Positions 33,701 through 47,481 of a DNA stretch of 64,000 bases are shown here, piece after piece. Both the position numbers and the translations under genes were made by a program. Source of the DNA: Thelonectria olida (Eukaryota > Ascomycota > Sordariomycetes > Hypocreales > Nectriaceae); contig JAGPYM010000036.1 of NCBI GenBank assembly GCA_020736575.1, positions 298,468-362,467 of the forward strand, read 5' to 3'. Each line of letters begins with the position of its first letter. Position 1 is the first letter of the stretch. A model generated the notes under the pieces. The model was not told the DNA's origin and did not search any database. It saw nothing but the letters and a program-made list of their open reading frames with translations.

Positions 33701-36700
33701 GGAGACCTGTGCGACCTGTGCATCATCGAGACTTTGCAGCGTGGCTGGCAGAGTGTGAGTAAGTGAGAAGCAGAGGGGGGAAGCTCCATGAGGTTGGAGG
33801 AGCTTGCAGCTTTGAAGGAGGGAGGGGATGGCCATCACCTGATTTCGTGGCTCTGCATTTGTGGTGCTCTAAAGACGTCAGTGTTCGCTGACGGGTACAG
33901 CAAAAGCTGATGGGAAGGGAAGGACATCTGCACTCTGGAATCAACAGTGAGGGGATGGGATGATGCTGCGTGACTCCCTGAGAATGCCAATCCCCACGAC
34001 CTGGTGATCTGGTGATAGGAAGCCATCCGTCATGGAACTGCGACGGCGAAGTATCGTCGAACAAGACCCAGCACTAAGAAAACAACCGGCCTGCGGCCAG
34101 TGCCGATGCTGGCGACGCCGATGGTGATAGTTGGTGGTGTTGCAAATGCACACTCCCTCCCATCTCAGCCCACGAGATAGAATGTCAGCCAGCCAAATTG
34201 CAGCTTGAGCGTGGGATGTCCCCATGTGCACCCGCCACCTCCATATTTCTCCTCCCTTTGCGAAAATGAAGCTCCAAATATCGAGTACTGTTGGGCTCTT
34301 GAGTAGTCCATTTGACGCCTCGGCAACATAGTGTCAGCGTGGACCTTCAATGCGGCACTTCGAGACAAGCCTGTGTGGTGGACGGCCATGAGGTCTGAAC
34401 AAGATCTCCGGAAGTGATGTGATTGTTCCATAGCTTGGTTCCGAGAAATGCTCTACGACATCTCTAACCTAGCGGCCATGTGCAAGTCTCGTGAAGCGTT
34501 TCTGTCATGTCCCGGCTCATCAAGGAACGTGTAGCGGTGGTTGAACATAGTAAATATGCCAAGTTTAGAAGACCATGAGCTTGTAAACCTGTTTCATCGT
34601 CACAGGGCGCTGGCCAGAGATTCGTCTGACCGGACCCTCAGCCGCAGCCGTGTGCGTATGTCCAAAGTATGCTGATGGGCATATGGAAGAGGATGCCTCC
34701 CCGTATTGCATGACAGCTGAAACAGCAATAGGCAGGCTTAGAGGAGGGCACGCCACGAGGTTTTTTAGGAATCGCATCGACGCTATGCTTGTAGGTTCAG
34801 GCTGTTGACCCGAAGCAACCTTGATCCGGGTGGACGCTCCCGAACGGGTTTCCTTTTGCTGCACATGGCTGTTGATGGTGTGGCGCCGGCATCTTATCTC
34901 AGAGTGGGCAATGGTACGGTTGGTGCTCAAACCTTTGAGAAACAAAATCATGTCAGTGAGGCTTTTGCACGATGACAAGTGGTTCACGGTGCCAATTGAC
35001 GCGTGCGCCATGAAAATTGTCTCCAAGGCTGTCGACCTCAGCAAACAGCAACGACGCCCGAGACCCGAATACTAGGTCACGAGGCGGAGCTTGAGGGGCT
35101 CATCAGGGAGACGTGCATGTCTGCAGCATGCACGTCGCAGGTTCCAGCAGCGCTCTTTTTTAATCCTCATTTCCGCCCTGGAGCCTGTCCACTGCATGTG
35201 CGCGAGGGCTGGGATTGTCGTCCAGCCAGGCCGCAGCAAACAGTGACGACGTAAGTGGATTGTTTTCTTGAAGCGAACCAATTGCAATGTGCCGGCATGA
35301 ATGAATGCACTGAACGTTGGTGGGGGCAGAGCTGGCAGAGTCCTTGAAGGTGAAGGGTTGTTACAAGCGTCACGCGTGAGTTGCACGCAACACGGCCTTG
35401 TTGGGTTTCTTTGGTGAATGGTTTTGCTTCTATATCGGCAACTGTGAAACTGTCGGACAGAGTTTGTGGACGGCCGCCTTGGCTTATAAGCTTGAGGACC
35501 ATGAGGACAAAAACTCCTCATCCGAACGCGCAACTCACCATCCATGCCATCTGTATGTCTCATCCGATGCGACCGACAGGTGATTGGGTTCGCATTGACG
35601 GTCATCCCTCTATTTTCTTTCTCTCTTTTCTTGCGTAACCATTGCATTGCGATGCAATAAGTCATGTAAGAATCCTGCATTGGGCCCCGGGAGCTTCTCT
35701 AAGAATCTGCGGGCATCTGGGCGAGAATGTGGCAGTACAGCATTCCACTTGACAACAACGTGCGGTTGTGTCCCAAACCGTAAGAGCGTGGTAAACTCGA
35801 TGTCGCGGCGTTGCAGATATCTCATCGTGTGTAACCCGTCCATCCACGCGCCGTCGACGAGAATGCGCCTTGCCAGCATTCTGAACCCTAGCTGGACGCG
35901 AGCATCACTGCGCCCTGTGTTTCCCAACAATGTAGGCTCCTGGAGGCACGGAAAAAGGCACTCAGAAAAAGCATTTGTCAATCACCATCAAGCCTCAGCT
36001 GAAGGGCGGCCACCGGACTCTTCACCGTCGATTCAAGCCATTGAATTGCCCAAAATCGCCAAGTGTGTCGTCACCGACGAGAGGCCGTAACCTGAACGGC
36101 GATGCCAAACCTCAAAGGGTGAGAGAGGACGTCAGTTCCTTACCAGGGTGCTCTAAATGCTCTGGATTGGACAACACCGTGTGTGGATGAAGACGGCCCC
36201 TCCGACGTAATAAAGCATGCTTGCGAACAAGGGGTATCCGAGTCGTCTTCTCCACCACGGCCTCGGAAACGAAGGCTATTGATGCTGACACATATCTGGC
36301 ATTGGAACAGCCTCATTAATCGCTTGCTCCTAGAGCCGAGACGAGGACAGCACAGTCATTTCTGAGAGTAATGACTGCGAATGCTGATATCAGACCGCTT
36401 CTGCCAAGAGTTTGAAATTGCAAGAGTCGTCGTCAGTCATCGGTGACAAGACTTTGAATCGCCGTGTGTCAGAGCACGACTGTCTTTAATATAGAAACCC
36501 GCGTCGATCCCTTTCGTGGCTCAGGTGTGCGTGTCTCTCCCAATCTCTCCCATCCAGCCAGCCAGCGTGCGAGGCGTAGTTAGTCAATTAGGGGTTTTGG
36601 GAGCCTTGCTCGCAGGCACCCGAAGAAAGGATGGAAGAGCGTGGGTGAGGTGAGACAAAGTCCAGGGCCGGGGGGCCATGATAGGACAGCCCAGGGATCG

Positions 36701-39700
36701 ACTCCACCCTCCGGGGCGCATATGACGCACTTGCACCCGTGGTCAACACCCTTGCCCGCAGATGCGAGAGACAAGTGGAGACTGGAGAGAACGATTGGTG
36801 TGAGTTCAAGGTTGAGTGGTGGGGTGCCGTACCGGACCGGTTGTGAGAGCGGAGGTGACCTTCTTTTTGGTACGCGGTACTCGTCGACACGGCACGGGAC
36901 TGCCTTGATTAGAAGCGGAGGACAGCCGCTGGAGGCATCATGGACGGAGAAAGAAGTACAAGATCGGCCATGCGGCGAGACGGACGGCATTGAAGAACGG
37001 GACTCGGTCGACATCCCGCTCACCAGAGGAATGGAAGGCTCTTGTCAATGTAGTCGCCAGAGAACGGCATAGCTGTTCGTTCTCCGTACTCCGTTCAGAC
37101 GGAGTACTACGCACGGGGGGCGGAAGTCAAAGTCCCTGAGATTTATTGGACGTCCGAGATCTCTCAAGGGCCATCCCCCCATCTTAACAAGGGGCAAAGA
37201 CCGCTAGGCTTGGCGTCAACGGGAAGTCCCCTTGTGCTCGCCAGCGTCGAGACAGGACAGTGTGGAACCCACCAGCCTGGCGCACAAAGGCTGTGGGACA
37301 TTTCTGTTTCTCATGATGTTGGATGAAGGGCATGTTGACGATGACGGAGTGTTGCTTTGACGATGCTGATCTGCCCAGGGATATTCTTTTCAAAGAAGGG
37401 AACAAAGTCTTCAAGTGGGCTTTGTTCTCTTCCCCGAACTAATAAGAAGGGAGTAATGATGGAACAACGCAGCGGTATGCATACGCGCCCCTGGCCGAGT
37501 TCCAAGTTTGCATGGCAATGTGTTGTGCGGCGTGCGTAAATACCGCTCGTCGTACCTTATCTCTGACAGGAGGCGGGTCGGAGTCGGAGGCAAATCGACT
37601 CTAGATTCAAGCTTACTTGCAATAATCTCAGACGGGCCGCGCAACACGTTCTCGGTGGCATTGGATCACCAGCGTTCATTGCCCTTTTTGCGAGACATGA
37701 ACGAGGATGATGGTCGTTGAGTCGTGGCTTTGTGATATGCAGGTGGAGCCGGGGTAGTTTATTCTGAGCGCAAGGCACGTAAACTGTCGCAGAAGCGCAA
37801 GAAACAGAAACAACAACTTGCTGTTCTCCAATGACAAGGTGCAGTCTAGGGACTATTCTCGGGGCCATGGCACGCTCCGGTGGGAATTGCGAATGCGATC
37901 GTCTGCCGCCGTCGCAGCCGTCGCAATAGAAAGGGCTTGGCTGCGACATGAATCGGTGATACTGAGCACAGTAACAATTCATCGAGACGTGGACGGTGTC
38001 GACGAGCGGCGCACAGCAATTACTTGGCAATGGCTCGTTTCTCGCGTCTGAGCCAGTCAACTCGGTGCAGTGAGGCATCGGGATGAGTGAGGGTATCGGA
38101 CGGGATGAGTGAGGGGATCCGCTTCCAGCAACATTGGCCGATAGATTGTGGGAGCATGTCCAGGTCGCGCTTTCGGGGTCTGCCGCTCCCGCGCGGATGA
38201 AGGGATGCCAGCGTCTAAGATGCCATCTGTGTGTCTAGGAGAATAATGGCGGGAGCGTGTGAAGTGGCGAAGAAAAAAAGGAAAGCGAAAATTTTCCAGG
38301 TTTGTGCAGCCAATCCAATGCGCCTTCTGAAACACCCAGCCATGGAAGCTGTAGATACGCGAAACAGGCAAGAGATACCACCACCACAAGAACCGAACAG
38401 CTGAACAGAAGTCGGTGAAGGGGTTTATTCACCACCACGGCATAACAAAGCAGACCAAATTTCCGATAATGCCGGCTCAATCCATTGTCCGTCGTCTGTT
38501 GTTGAGAGATTTTACTCTTCTGGCTTGGTTTTGTGGCACCCTTCCCGCCGCACCGTTGCCGACTCTACCGACCATCCCAATCAAGCTTGAGCCTCCTCCT
38601 CCTCTTCCTCCTCCTCCAAAGTGACGGGTCCAACAAGGGGCGGCTGTCGCGGTGGGAGGATGAACGGTGGATGTGGAGGGCCCTTGTGAGCGAGCTGTTG
38701 CACATTTGGCTTCCGTCTCATCAATGACTGTAATGGATTCTCCAATCCAGAAGCCTCACAGCTGCCCGCAGTCAACACACATGGCCTGTGGACAAGGTCC
38801 CTTTTTCATCAGCACGCTAGAGGCTGGAAGTGCCTATATTTAATTTACCCAGGCTCCATTCTCCAGCCTCGGCTGGCTTTCTGGCAGGGAGCAGCTCTGC
38901 AGATTGAGCAAATTGCGGGCCCGAGCTTGCATCTCTTGACGCTCGATGCTGCGAGGCGTGGGGCTGGACACGGTGACAAGCAGTACCAAGCAACGCCGTG
39001 GCTGTTTGGCTTGCTTGGGGACTGGGAAAGGGCCCTTCGTTTCCTGGGGGCTTGGAGACTGGAGCCTGGGGTGTTTTGCAAGGATGCTGAGGGAAGGCTC
39101 TCTTGGTGGGCCGGGCGTTCTCGACCGGGTTCGAGGGCACACGAGCGTCAAGAGGTAAATACAAGATGGTGTCTGGTTGGATCATGGGTTGTCATGGCTG
39201 GGTGGACATGGTCTGTTCTAGGCCCGGCAACGAAGCAGTGAGAACGTCAACTTGCAGACAGCCAGAGAACTTTTTTCTGGATGACTGATCGATAAGGTAT
39301 AAAATCTTTGCAGGTGATGATCGGATGTCACGATAGGTGGTAGTCCGGACGTCCGGCCGAGCTTTCAGGGCATGGGAACGGGATCTACCCGGAGCGGTGC
39401 CTACTTGGGACATGGGGTGTGCGTGCAAGGCATCACGACAAATGCGTTGCATTGACTCGGCAGGCAAGGAGCAAGTCAGAGGCAAGGCCGCCTTGTCAGG
39501 TGGGAGAGAGAAGAGCAATCCATACCTGGGGCAATGAGCCTCAATCGATGGATTCAAGCTGGTGGATGGAGAAGTCATGATGGATCATAAGCGACATCGC
39601 ACGCGAGTGTGGACTCCTCCCTTGACCGCTGCGTACCTGACAGCGTGGGCAAAGGGAAACACCGACGATTAATCATATTCGTGGCTTATTAGTTAGTATC

Positions 39701-41319
39701 AAAATGTCTGTGACATACATAGTCTCGCCGAGAGTTGACGGGCCAGAATTGGACAGACCCATGAGTCGAAATAAGGTACGAAGTAGGGAGGATGAAGCCG
39801 AGATCAGCAACTTGTAAGACATGCCCAGACACATAGACATGGTTCCCTTAACAAGTACCGAGACGCCGCGGGCTTTGACTTTCAGTGCACTAGCCAGAGA
39901 TTATCTGCACGTCGAAATTTCTATTTTATCGTTATCGTTATTTTTATTTCTATTTGAGATGATGGATGATTTGCTCCTACGTCCGTTCCCGGCTAGCCGG
40001 GACGCGGCAAAGGTCGGTCACAATGTTCAGATGAAGATGCTAGAAAAGGCGCTTACACGGCAGAAGCGGCACCCTGCTCGTGGGATGTGTGGAATGGAGG
40101 CTGCCGTTTGGACGCTTGTCAGTCAAGTGCACCAGCCCCAAGCAGTGAATGTGCAAGATCGAAAATGCCCCGGACTGAGCCAGGATTCTTGGGCCAACCA
40201 GCTGTCCAGGGGTAGGCCGGGCGAATCGCAATGGCGTCAAGTCAACTGGTGAATTAGACCCGGGCTGTTCCATGTCGGGACTCCACTCTGACGAAGGTAC
40301 TTGGGAAACACGCAGCCCCATGCCCCGAGTCGAGGTATCTGTCCTTGTATCATGAATTCATGGTTTGTTCATGATGTCTCCGTAAACCCACGCAAAACCC
40401 ACACACGCAATTGGGGAAAGATAAAGAAGAGGGTCGGTTTAAGGGGCGTCTACCATCAAAGAGAAATGCTGAGGATGCTTTGCTGTGTCCTATTCTCGCC
40501 CAGGAGATGTCAAGACAAACCAATTGAAATGGCAGTAGCTATGTGAAGATCGTCACAGACGACTCGTCATGCCAGGCGGGCGCAATAAAAATCGGGGTCT
40601 CGGTCGCCCTGAAGAGCCAAGCCGCCTTACAACCGTAGTCGCAGGTGCAGACAGGAACACAAGAGAAAGAAGGACCGTGAGAAGGAGCGAGGGGAAAATG
40701 GCGCACTGTATACAAAGTACCCAAATCCACCTTTCCACCTGCATCCTCCCATCCCTCCATCCCGTCCATCCACTCATATGGAACCCAAGGACAGCAACCA
40801 GAAAGAAGACAACGAGAAGGACAACAGAAGAAGGCAAAATCCACTCTTTGCTTGTTTCGTCCTCACAAGAGGGTTGCTTGAGATTCTGTGCACACACACC
40901 CTTGACCAAGGTCATCTGCCTGTCCCGTCTCCAAGGTGCACTCCCCCTCCACCCTCCAGCTCTCTTCACACCCCCGTCCGCTTTGCCCTCACTCTGATCT
41001 GTCTGCCAGTTCAACCACTGTGCCTCTAGTCGAGAGTCTGGTGCCCCCCCGGTCCAGCAAAACCATCTTTCCCCACGCCCACCCACAGTTGGTAGAGACA
41101 CGCAGCGAAGCGGCTTCACTCATAACTCGTAGCGGTACCCCCCAGCTAGGGAAACACAAAATAGAGCTGCGCGCTTTTTTCCATCCCGTCGCTCAACAAC
41201 TTTCTCAATCTTAATTCTCCTCATCTCCTCTCTTCTTCCATCTGTTCTGTCTTCCATTTCTTCATTTGGAGTGAAAGACAAATCTTTGTTGGATTCTTTC
41301 TTCTCTTTGCTCGCCTCAC
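30791..41319. other. 10.5-kb stretch without a supportable gene
   Basis: Composition is normal but no frame carries a recognisable domain. The most protein-like pieces are minus-strand 35610-35981 (QLGFRMLARRILVDGAWMDG, then TQPHVVVKWNAVLPHSRPDA) and minus-strand 33143-33508. Neither has an identifiable start, splice partners or family, so they may be decayed exons. A CCT/CTC-type low-complexity run lies at 38588-38618. I see no tRNA. It may be a graveyard of decayed genes continuing from the DUF3638 remnant, or long regulatory DNA. Confidence 0.4.
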
Positions 41320-42349
41320 ATCGTCCAATTCATGCGGCCTCCTCCCCTCCCCCCTCCTCCCCTCGCCTTCTCGCCCATTTCCCTTTAGCTGGATATTGCA
41401 CCCATGCTTTAGGTCCTTCCTTTGATTAACATCGAGGGATAAAAGCGAGAGAAGACCGCGTCAAAGGAGATTCGTCGATTCAAAGCGTCGCTCCAATTCC
41501 ATCAAGAGAAATCGACTTCCCTCGACTAATACGAAAGCACGCACCGAGCTGGAACCTCCTACCAACATCAACCAACCACCCAAGGCTTACACGACAAGTT
41601 GCCACGATCCAGGAAAACAACAAAGCACGAAGGACCAATTCGACCTGATCAATTTTCATTCTACTCACGAGTTGAATTTGATCACTGGATATCAATCACC
41701 AAACTGGTTTTCACAGGCTTGTCTTGTCCTCGGCCCGTCTACGATAACCATCTGCCTCGTGTTCAAGACAGCTGCAAACAGCTCCAGCAAGAGTTACCAA
41801 GGCCTCGGAACTACTGTCGAACCAAGTGTCAAAATTTCACACTTCTTCCGCCAGCTTCTTCGTCACGACCCCTCCTTCAACCACAGCGAGCAGCTAAAAC
41901 AGGCTCTCGACCAGCCAACCACTGACCTGAATCAAGTCGCTGATTCAGTCAAGTGCCTCGTCCACGAGTTGATGGTGTGTATCCCTGACGCCGTGGTCCC
42001 TCGCCGCTCTCAGTGACCAGCACCGGCCACCAACCACCGACTCGAAGCTCTGTACCGCCGGACTCTCCAGTACCTGGAGCCGCCGTACCCCCCAATCCAC
42101 TAGCGGACGCCCTCCACTGGAACCCCGGACAACCCCCGTCGTTCAGCACCGTCGTCAAAGAGTTAGGGCCTCGCAGCACTATTTCTAGCAGTTTTCTTAG
42201 CGACCTCCCCGCTGGGACTGCACTCGGCGATACCCACAAGCAAGCACCCGACATCCAGGTCAGCATCACCAAGAAGACGCTTGGCGGCTGAAAGCGAATC
42301 CGCAAAGTCACGACGCTCATCCATCTCCGTCTCCGTCTCCGTCTCCGTC
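41320..42349 (+). promoter_or_regulatory. Long pyrimidine-rich leader of the kinase gene, with upstream ORFs
   Basis: The kilobase before the kinase ATG is rich in C and T. Short upstream ORFs are visible: ATG at 41332 encodes 18 residues (MRPPPLPPPPLAFSPISL) to TAG at 41388, and a two-codon ORF starts at 41404. An ATG-less frame is open from 41426 to 42016, with protein-like text near its end (KISHFFRQLLRHDPSFNHSE). A possible intron, GTGTGTATCC to CTCTCAG, lies at 41974-42014. Four CTCCGT repeats (about 42324-42348) sit immediately before the ATG. If transcribed, these would give a translation-regulated leader, as is common for signalling kinases. This is inference. Confidence 0.4.
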
Positions 42350-45300
42350 ATGGCGGCTCTCTCGGGCTCAAGGATGATGGTGGCTCCCCACCAGCAGACG
42401 CTCTCCCCAATGCACCACCAACCACAGCAGTTGTCGCTGCTCGACTCAGCAGGTATGATGCAGCCTTTTCTTCTTTTCCTTGTCGTGTTACTCCCATGAT
42501 TGCCTCTTTCGGTTTGCCTCTGTGCAATCGTTTGGTAATCGTTGCCCCTCCCATCCCCGCCACCACCTGCACGCTCCAAACCCACCGACCCAGTTCCAGT
42601 TCCATCTCTCTCATCAATCACGTTCTTTTGTCATCCGCCCCCATTCCCGGCACGTTCTCGGAGATGGATATTTCTCTCGTTCGCGTCTTCGCTCTTTTTT
42701 GTTATTCCCGGCTGGTCCGTTAGAAGAGCATCTATTGCGCAGGAACTGGCGGGTAAGAGGTGACATTTATGACGTGGAGACGGCCTCGTTTCGAGGTACT
42801 GGGACGCGCTGGAGCTGTAGCGGGAAGGCGAAAGAGGAGGGAGCGTCGGTCCCATCCAGCCATTATCCATTCAGCCGCTCAAACCAGCAAATCCACCACC
42901 GTCTCTGAGATCCATCTCCCCGTCTGCCCCCATTCTACTGGTCCAGCGCTTCATTCTGTTGCCGCTTCGGACCTGGCGACTTGAGACTTGGAACTAGGGA
43001 CTTCAGGACAGGGTCACACACGTCGAGTTGGCGGTATCCCCTGGCCTTGATCCCATCCTTTCCCATTCTCGATTGTTTTTTTGTTTTTTTTATAAACGCA
43101 ACCTCGCACAAACCCCTGCCTTGCCCTGGCAGCTGCATTCCCATTCACGAATACCCTGTCAACGTCGGGGCCCGGGGCTGGATCTCACTCTTCACTTCCC
43201 TGTCCTGTCCTGTGTCGCAAACCTTCACCCATCCTTGCCTGCTGACGTCCTTCTCTCTTTCCGCTTGCAGATAAAAGTGCCTCGTCGCCTCCAGTCCAAA
43301 CCAACTCGACCAGCAGTTTCCTGTCTGCATCGTCTCCTCGAGGCTTCTCAACTGATCTAACCGACTCAATTCTCGAGGAAGGCGGTGAATCCGGCAGTGA
43401 CTCTTTTGTCGAGCCAGTTACTCCCGTCAGTCGCGGTTCCCAGGACTTCACTCTTCAAGGCCAGGATCTCGACAACTACCGCTCCTACCAGGCAGTTTCC
43501 GTCGCCTCGTCCAGTGCGCCCATTCCCATCCCAACTCCCGGCGGAAATCAGCAATCCGGCCCTGCTTCTCCCACCAAGTACGGCAGCTACTTTTCCTCAT
43601 CCGCCTCTTCTCGTCGCCCGTCACAGACCACCGAGTCGACAACACCTAGAGCCACCGAAACCGACGTCACCTCTACTGGCACCCCGCTATCCCGTCGATC
43701 CACTCGTGGTTCTACCTCGAGCTTCAAGCGCACCATGTCATCCTTCTTCCGCCGCACCACGTCGCAGGTACAGATGAGCAGAGAATCTGCCATCGCTGAT
43801 TCAACTCCTTCCATTTCTGGCATGTCAGAACCAGCACCCAATGGCCGGCGCCGCACCAGCAATCCACGCCGCTTTTCTATGAATCGCTCCTCAGCCACCA
43901 CACGCTCGAACTCTCCTCCTGATTCCGCCCTCGAGATGGCTCCCAACTCCCGCGACAAGAATACCAACGGCAGCGCGCCAGGCGAATTAGGCTTTACGAA
44001 GAAAAACCGCGCATCAACCGGTCTGACTCTGCGCAGCCGCGCCATCAACTTTGTCGGCGCCAATGGTAACCGTAACAAGAACATGCCCCCGTTGCGTCGC
44101 CGAGCTAGCAGCTTTGACGGCAGCCGACCCAACACCCCTGTTCCCGCTGCTGCCTCCCAGGACGAGGCGACATATCCACCCGAGCGACTGCCCTGGGCCC
44201 TTCCCCCGGATTCTGGTACCGGAGCCAAAGCCCGACGCATGAGCCTCAGCCTTCCCGATGATTTTGCCGTCGACGTTGCCGAGCTTCAGACCGAGTTTGA
44301 GTACATGAGCAAGTTCCTTGGCCGCCATGGTAAGCATCTCGGCAAGGGTGCTGCCTCCAAGGTGACTCTCATGAGTCGCAAGGGTTTCCCCGAGGAGCTT
44401 TACGCTGTCAAGGAGTTCCGTGGCAAGTCGCACCGTGAAAGCCAGGAGGAGTACCAGAAGAAGATCAAGTCCGAGTTCAGCATTGCCAAGAGCCTGCACC
44501 ATCCCAACATTGTCGAGACCATTCGCCTCTGTACTGATCACGGTCGCTGGAACCACGTCATGGAATACTGTTCTGAGGGCGATCTATTCAGCTTGGTCCA
44601 GAAGGGCCATCTCAAGGGCGAGGATCGCAAAAAGGACCGCCTCTGCCTCTTCAAGCAGCTTATCCAAGGCGTTAACTACCTCCATGCCAACGGCATCGCT
44701 CATCGCGACATTAAGCTCGAGAACCTACTCATCAACAAGGACAGCAAGCTCAAGATTACCGACTTTGGTGTCTCCGAAGTCTTCTCGGGTACCCACCCCG
44801 GTCTTCGCGAATCTGGCGGACAATGTGGTCGTAACATGGGCGAAGCTCGTCTCTGCTCCCCTGGTATCTGCGGTAGCGAGCCCTACATCGCCCCCGAGGT
44901 CCTTGCGAAGAAGCAGGCTTACGACCCCCGACCCTTGGACGTTTGGAGCTCCGCCATTATCATGATATACCTAACATTTGGCGGTGCCATTTGGTCGCGC
45001 GCCGAGCCTGGCAACACCCACTACGACAAGCTCGTCAAGGGCTGGAACAACTGGTACGAGAAACATCCCGACCCTGACGCCTGCATTAGCGATACCGATT
45101 ATCCCAAGTGCTACGCCATGGATGTTGGTGTTAGCCCGCCTGCCCTCCGCCGTCTTCTCCTGCAGATGCTCAACCCGGATCCTCAGAAGCGTATCAGCAT
45201 CGACGGCGTAATCAACAACCGTTGGTTGAAGAATGTCGAGTGCTGTCAGGTGGAATCATACGATGACCCGACTCAAATTATCGATGCAACCAAACGGGAC

Positions 45301-45411
45301 GCCACCGTCTTCAAGAACGGTGCCAAGAAGATCTTCTGCCACAACCATTTGCCTCCCAAGAGCCACGGTGCCCACTCTCTGGGCAAGATGCCTGGTCAGG
45401 CCGGTTACTAA
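42350..45411 (+). CDS. sat4: Hal4/Sat4-type serine/threonine protein kinase, 747 aa
   Basis: Exon 1 (42350-42452) encodes MAALSGSRMMVAPHQQ and ends in phase 1 at a GTATGA donor. The 818-nt intron ends at CTTGCAG and exon 2 (43271-45411) continues as D-K-S-A. Residues 1-385 are Ser/Thr/Pro/Arg-rich and disordered. The kinase domain spans about 388-690: Gly loop GKGAASKV (about 392), VAIK-type YAVKEF (Lys about 415), HRDIKLEN (catalytic Asp about 514), DFG (about 532-534), and APE in EPYIAPEVL. An insert with Cys residues sits between DFG and APE (SGGQCGRNMGEARLCSPGIC). All catalytic residues are present. The RLCTDHGRWNHVMEYCSEGD segment and the C-terminal extension CCQVESYDDPTQ are typical of the fungal Hal4/Sat4/Hal5/Oca2 group. 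In yeast these kinases stabilise plasma-membrane nutrient and potassium transporters (known for the family). The family is confident. The exact orthologue and the first exon are less sure. Confidence 0.88.
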
Positions 45412-47481
45412 ACGAATTTACGACTATCAAACGTATCGGTTTCTTCGATTCAATCACCCGACTTCGGCTTATAAACATCATAATGCAGCCACGTGGATGA
45501 CGCAAGAACTACCCTTTCCTTCTTTTCCTTTTGTCAATTACTTGGTTGCTCTTTCACTGGCGTTCGGAGGTGGAGACCACGAGATAGGGGTTTGGGATAT
45601 CCCGCATGGTCAGGAGTTGGTGATTTCGTTTCATTTGTCTGCCCCTTGCGACGTCTTTGACGGCATGGCACCTCGCCGACCTCGGTATGGTGACTTGTCC
45701 ACCAACATTCATATCGTACATAGCCGAGACATGGTCTGGACCATTCTGAATCCCAGCATGCGCTCGTGTACAGTTCTTTTTCTTTTGTGGATTCTTCTAT
45801 GGGAAGCTATGGAGCAGAGGCTAATACCCGTGGGAACTCATGTTGGCTCCCGGCAAGAGGGAACAAGAAAAGTTTGAAGATGGTTTTGAGGGGTTCATTT
45901 AATTTTGTTGCTCTATCCCGTTTTTCTTTTTGGATGCCGATGCGCCCTCTTTCCTTGTGCTTGAGGATCATTCTCGATGGCATTGAGGGGGTGGGCTTTT
46001 AGGTGTGTGGTAATGGAGACGAGAGTTGCCAGCGCCGTCAGTCCGATTTGCTTCTGCATAATAGAGACTTGCATTGATGATCCAAACATGAGACTCAATA
46101 AACGTGATTGACATGTGCTTCTGGTGATTGCGATAAGTGATGATGCCATGTGGAAGGCCCGTTTGTGGGAATCATGTGCTTTTCATTACTTGCGCCAACA
46201 GAGCGATATATCGCGCGTGGTATGTCGTCGACCTGCCTTGTGCAATCTGGTTAAAGTGCACCTCCGTATTCGCACCTTGAATTGACAACACGCATACCTA
46301 CCTGTGTTTCAACGTGGAGCATCATATCCGACTGGATAGTGGAGTTTGATATCCGGACTTGCCACACGAACCGTAGTGCCACCACTTTGACGTATATAAA
46401 TGCCCGAGAACAGGCCCGCGAATGGTCTGGCCAGGAACAGTGGGTGTTTTGACATTGCGCTCGCCCCCGGATCCCAGACTCGCGACCCGAGACACCTGTC
46501 AGTTCAAGGGGACAGAACATTCCTACGTTATGTGCCTAGGGTGCCCGACCCAACGGATTCTACAGGAGCAAGGGGCGCGTGCGAAACCCCACGTTTATTT
46601 CGAGGTTAGGTGGGACACAGGGGATAAGGCTGGATGGTCATCATACGTAATGGCATCGGTCGTCGGTAGCGAGAACGGCGGGGATTAGGGTGGGGATTGC
46701 GATATCGATGTCGGGCCGGGACGTGTTAGAGGAAGGTGAGGATGTGTTGATGCGCGATGACGGTGGTTGAGAGGCATTTTCGTCACCGCTGGTTTTGGCC
46801 ATCTTTCGTGAAAGGTGAACCCGACTTCGGATCGATGTGGAGGTCTAGGGTAAGTTACCGGCGAAGGAGGGGTAAGACGGCCCGGGCGGACGCCGAGAAG
46901 TGGGGTCTGCGTTTGGCGAACTGTGGGTATAGGCCCGGAAGACGATGTCGCCACGGTGCTTGCTCCGATGGCCTTGTCAAGCTGTGTTGTTGACTGGGAT
47001 TCTGCTGTGATACTCCTGACGGCCAAAAGAAGTTGGAACTTCATGTCGGAGATAGATACACTCAGAAAAAGGATACCGACGGCTGGGAATATCGCGAGGT
47101 AGTGGCTAAGAGCCTGGACGTATTTCGTTGCTTGAACCGAGTCATCCACACCATCACCAGATTAAACCATTGGGTGCAAGGTCCTCTGCGTGAGCAACCG
47201 TCTCCAATAAATCGGCCGCTGTTGCTCAAACTTTGGCAATCACTATCTCGAAATTTGAAGGCGGTTGCAGCGAGAAGGAATGCTGGGGGAGGTAACATGT
47301 CAGAGAATGGATGTCGGCTGAACAACTCTCCTCATGGCTGTCGGTTAAGTTGGAGATATCTTAGACTGAGAAGAGGGCTCAAGTATTCCCACTATATAAT
47401 TATAGTCTAGGAGCTGGAGGGGCGTTTGGGCCATGACGATCTATCTTACATCCATCCAAGTTTGACTTTGCTTAACCATGC
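45412..47481. other. Intergenic, no convincing gene
   Basis: The kinase 3' UTR comes first. Frames at 45233-45877 and 45766-46002 (plus) are trailing noise. A minus-strand frame at 46685-47149 has a short hydrophobic segment (LSHYLAIFPAVGILFLSVSI) but no ATG start and a Pro-rich end. I do not call it. Confidence 0.4.

Noticed and set aside
40553..41119. 188-codon minus-strand frame with two hydrophobic stretches
   Set aside because: Opposite strand is the pyrimidine-rich region upstream of the kinase, which creates Gly/Trp/Arg-rich antisense frames; it begins with GTG and has no family signature.
43735..43737. ATG as the kinase start
   Set aside because: The frame stays open and Ser-rich for another 464 nt upstream to a clear CAG acceptor, and a phase-matched first exon exists at 42350.
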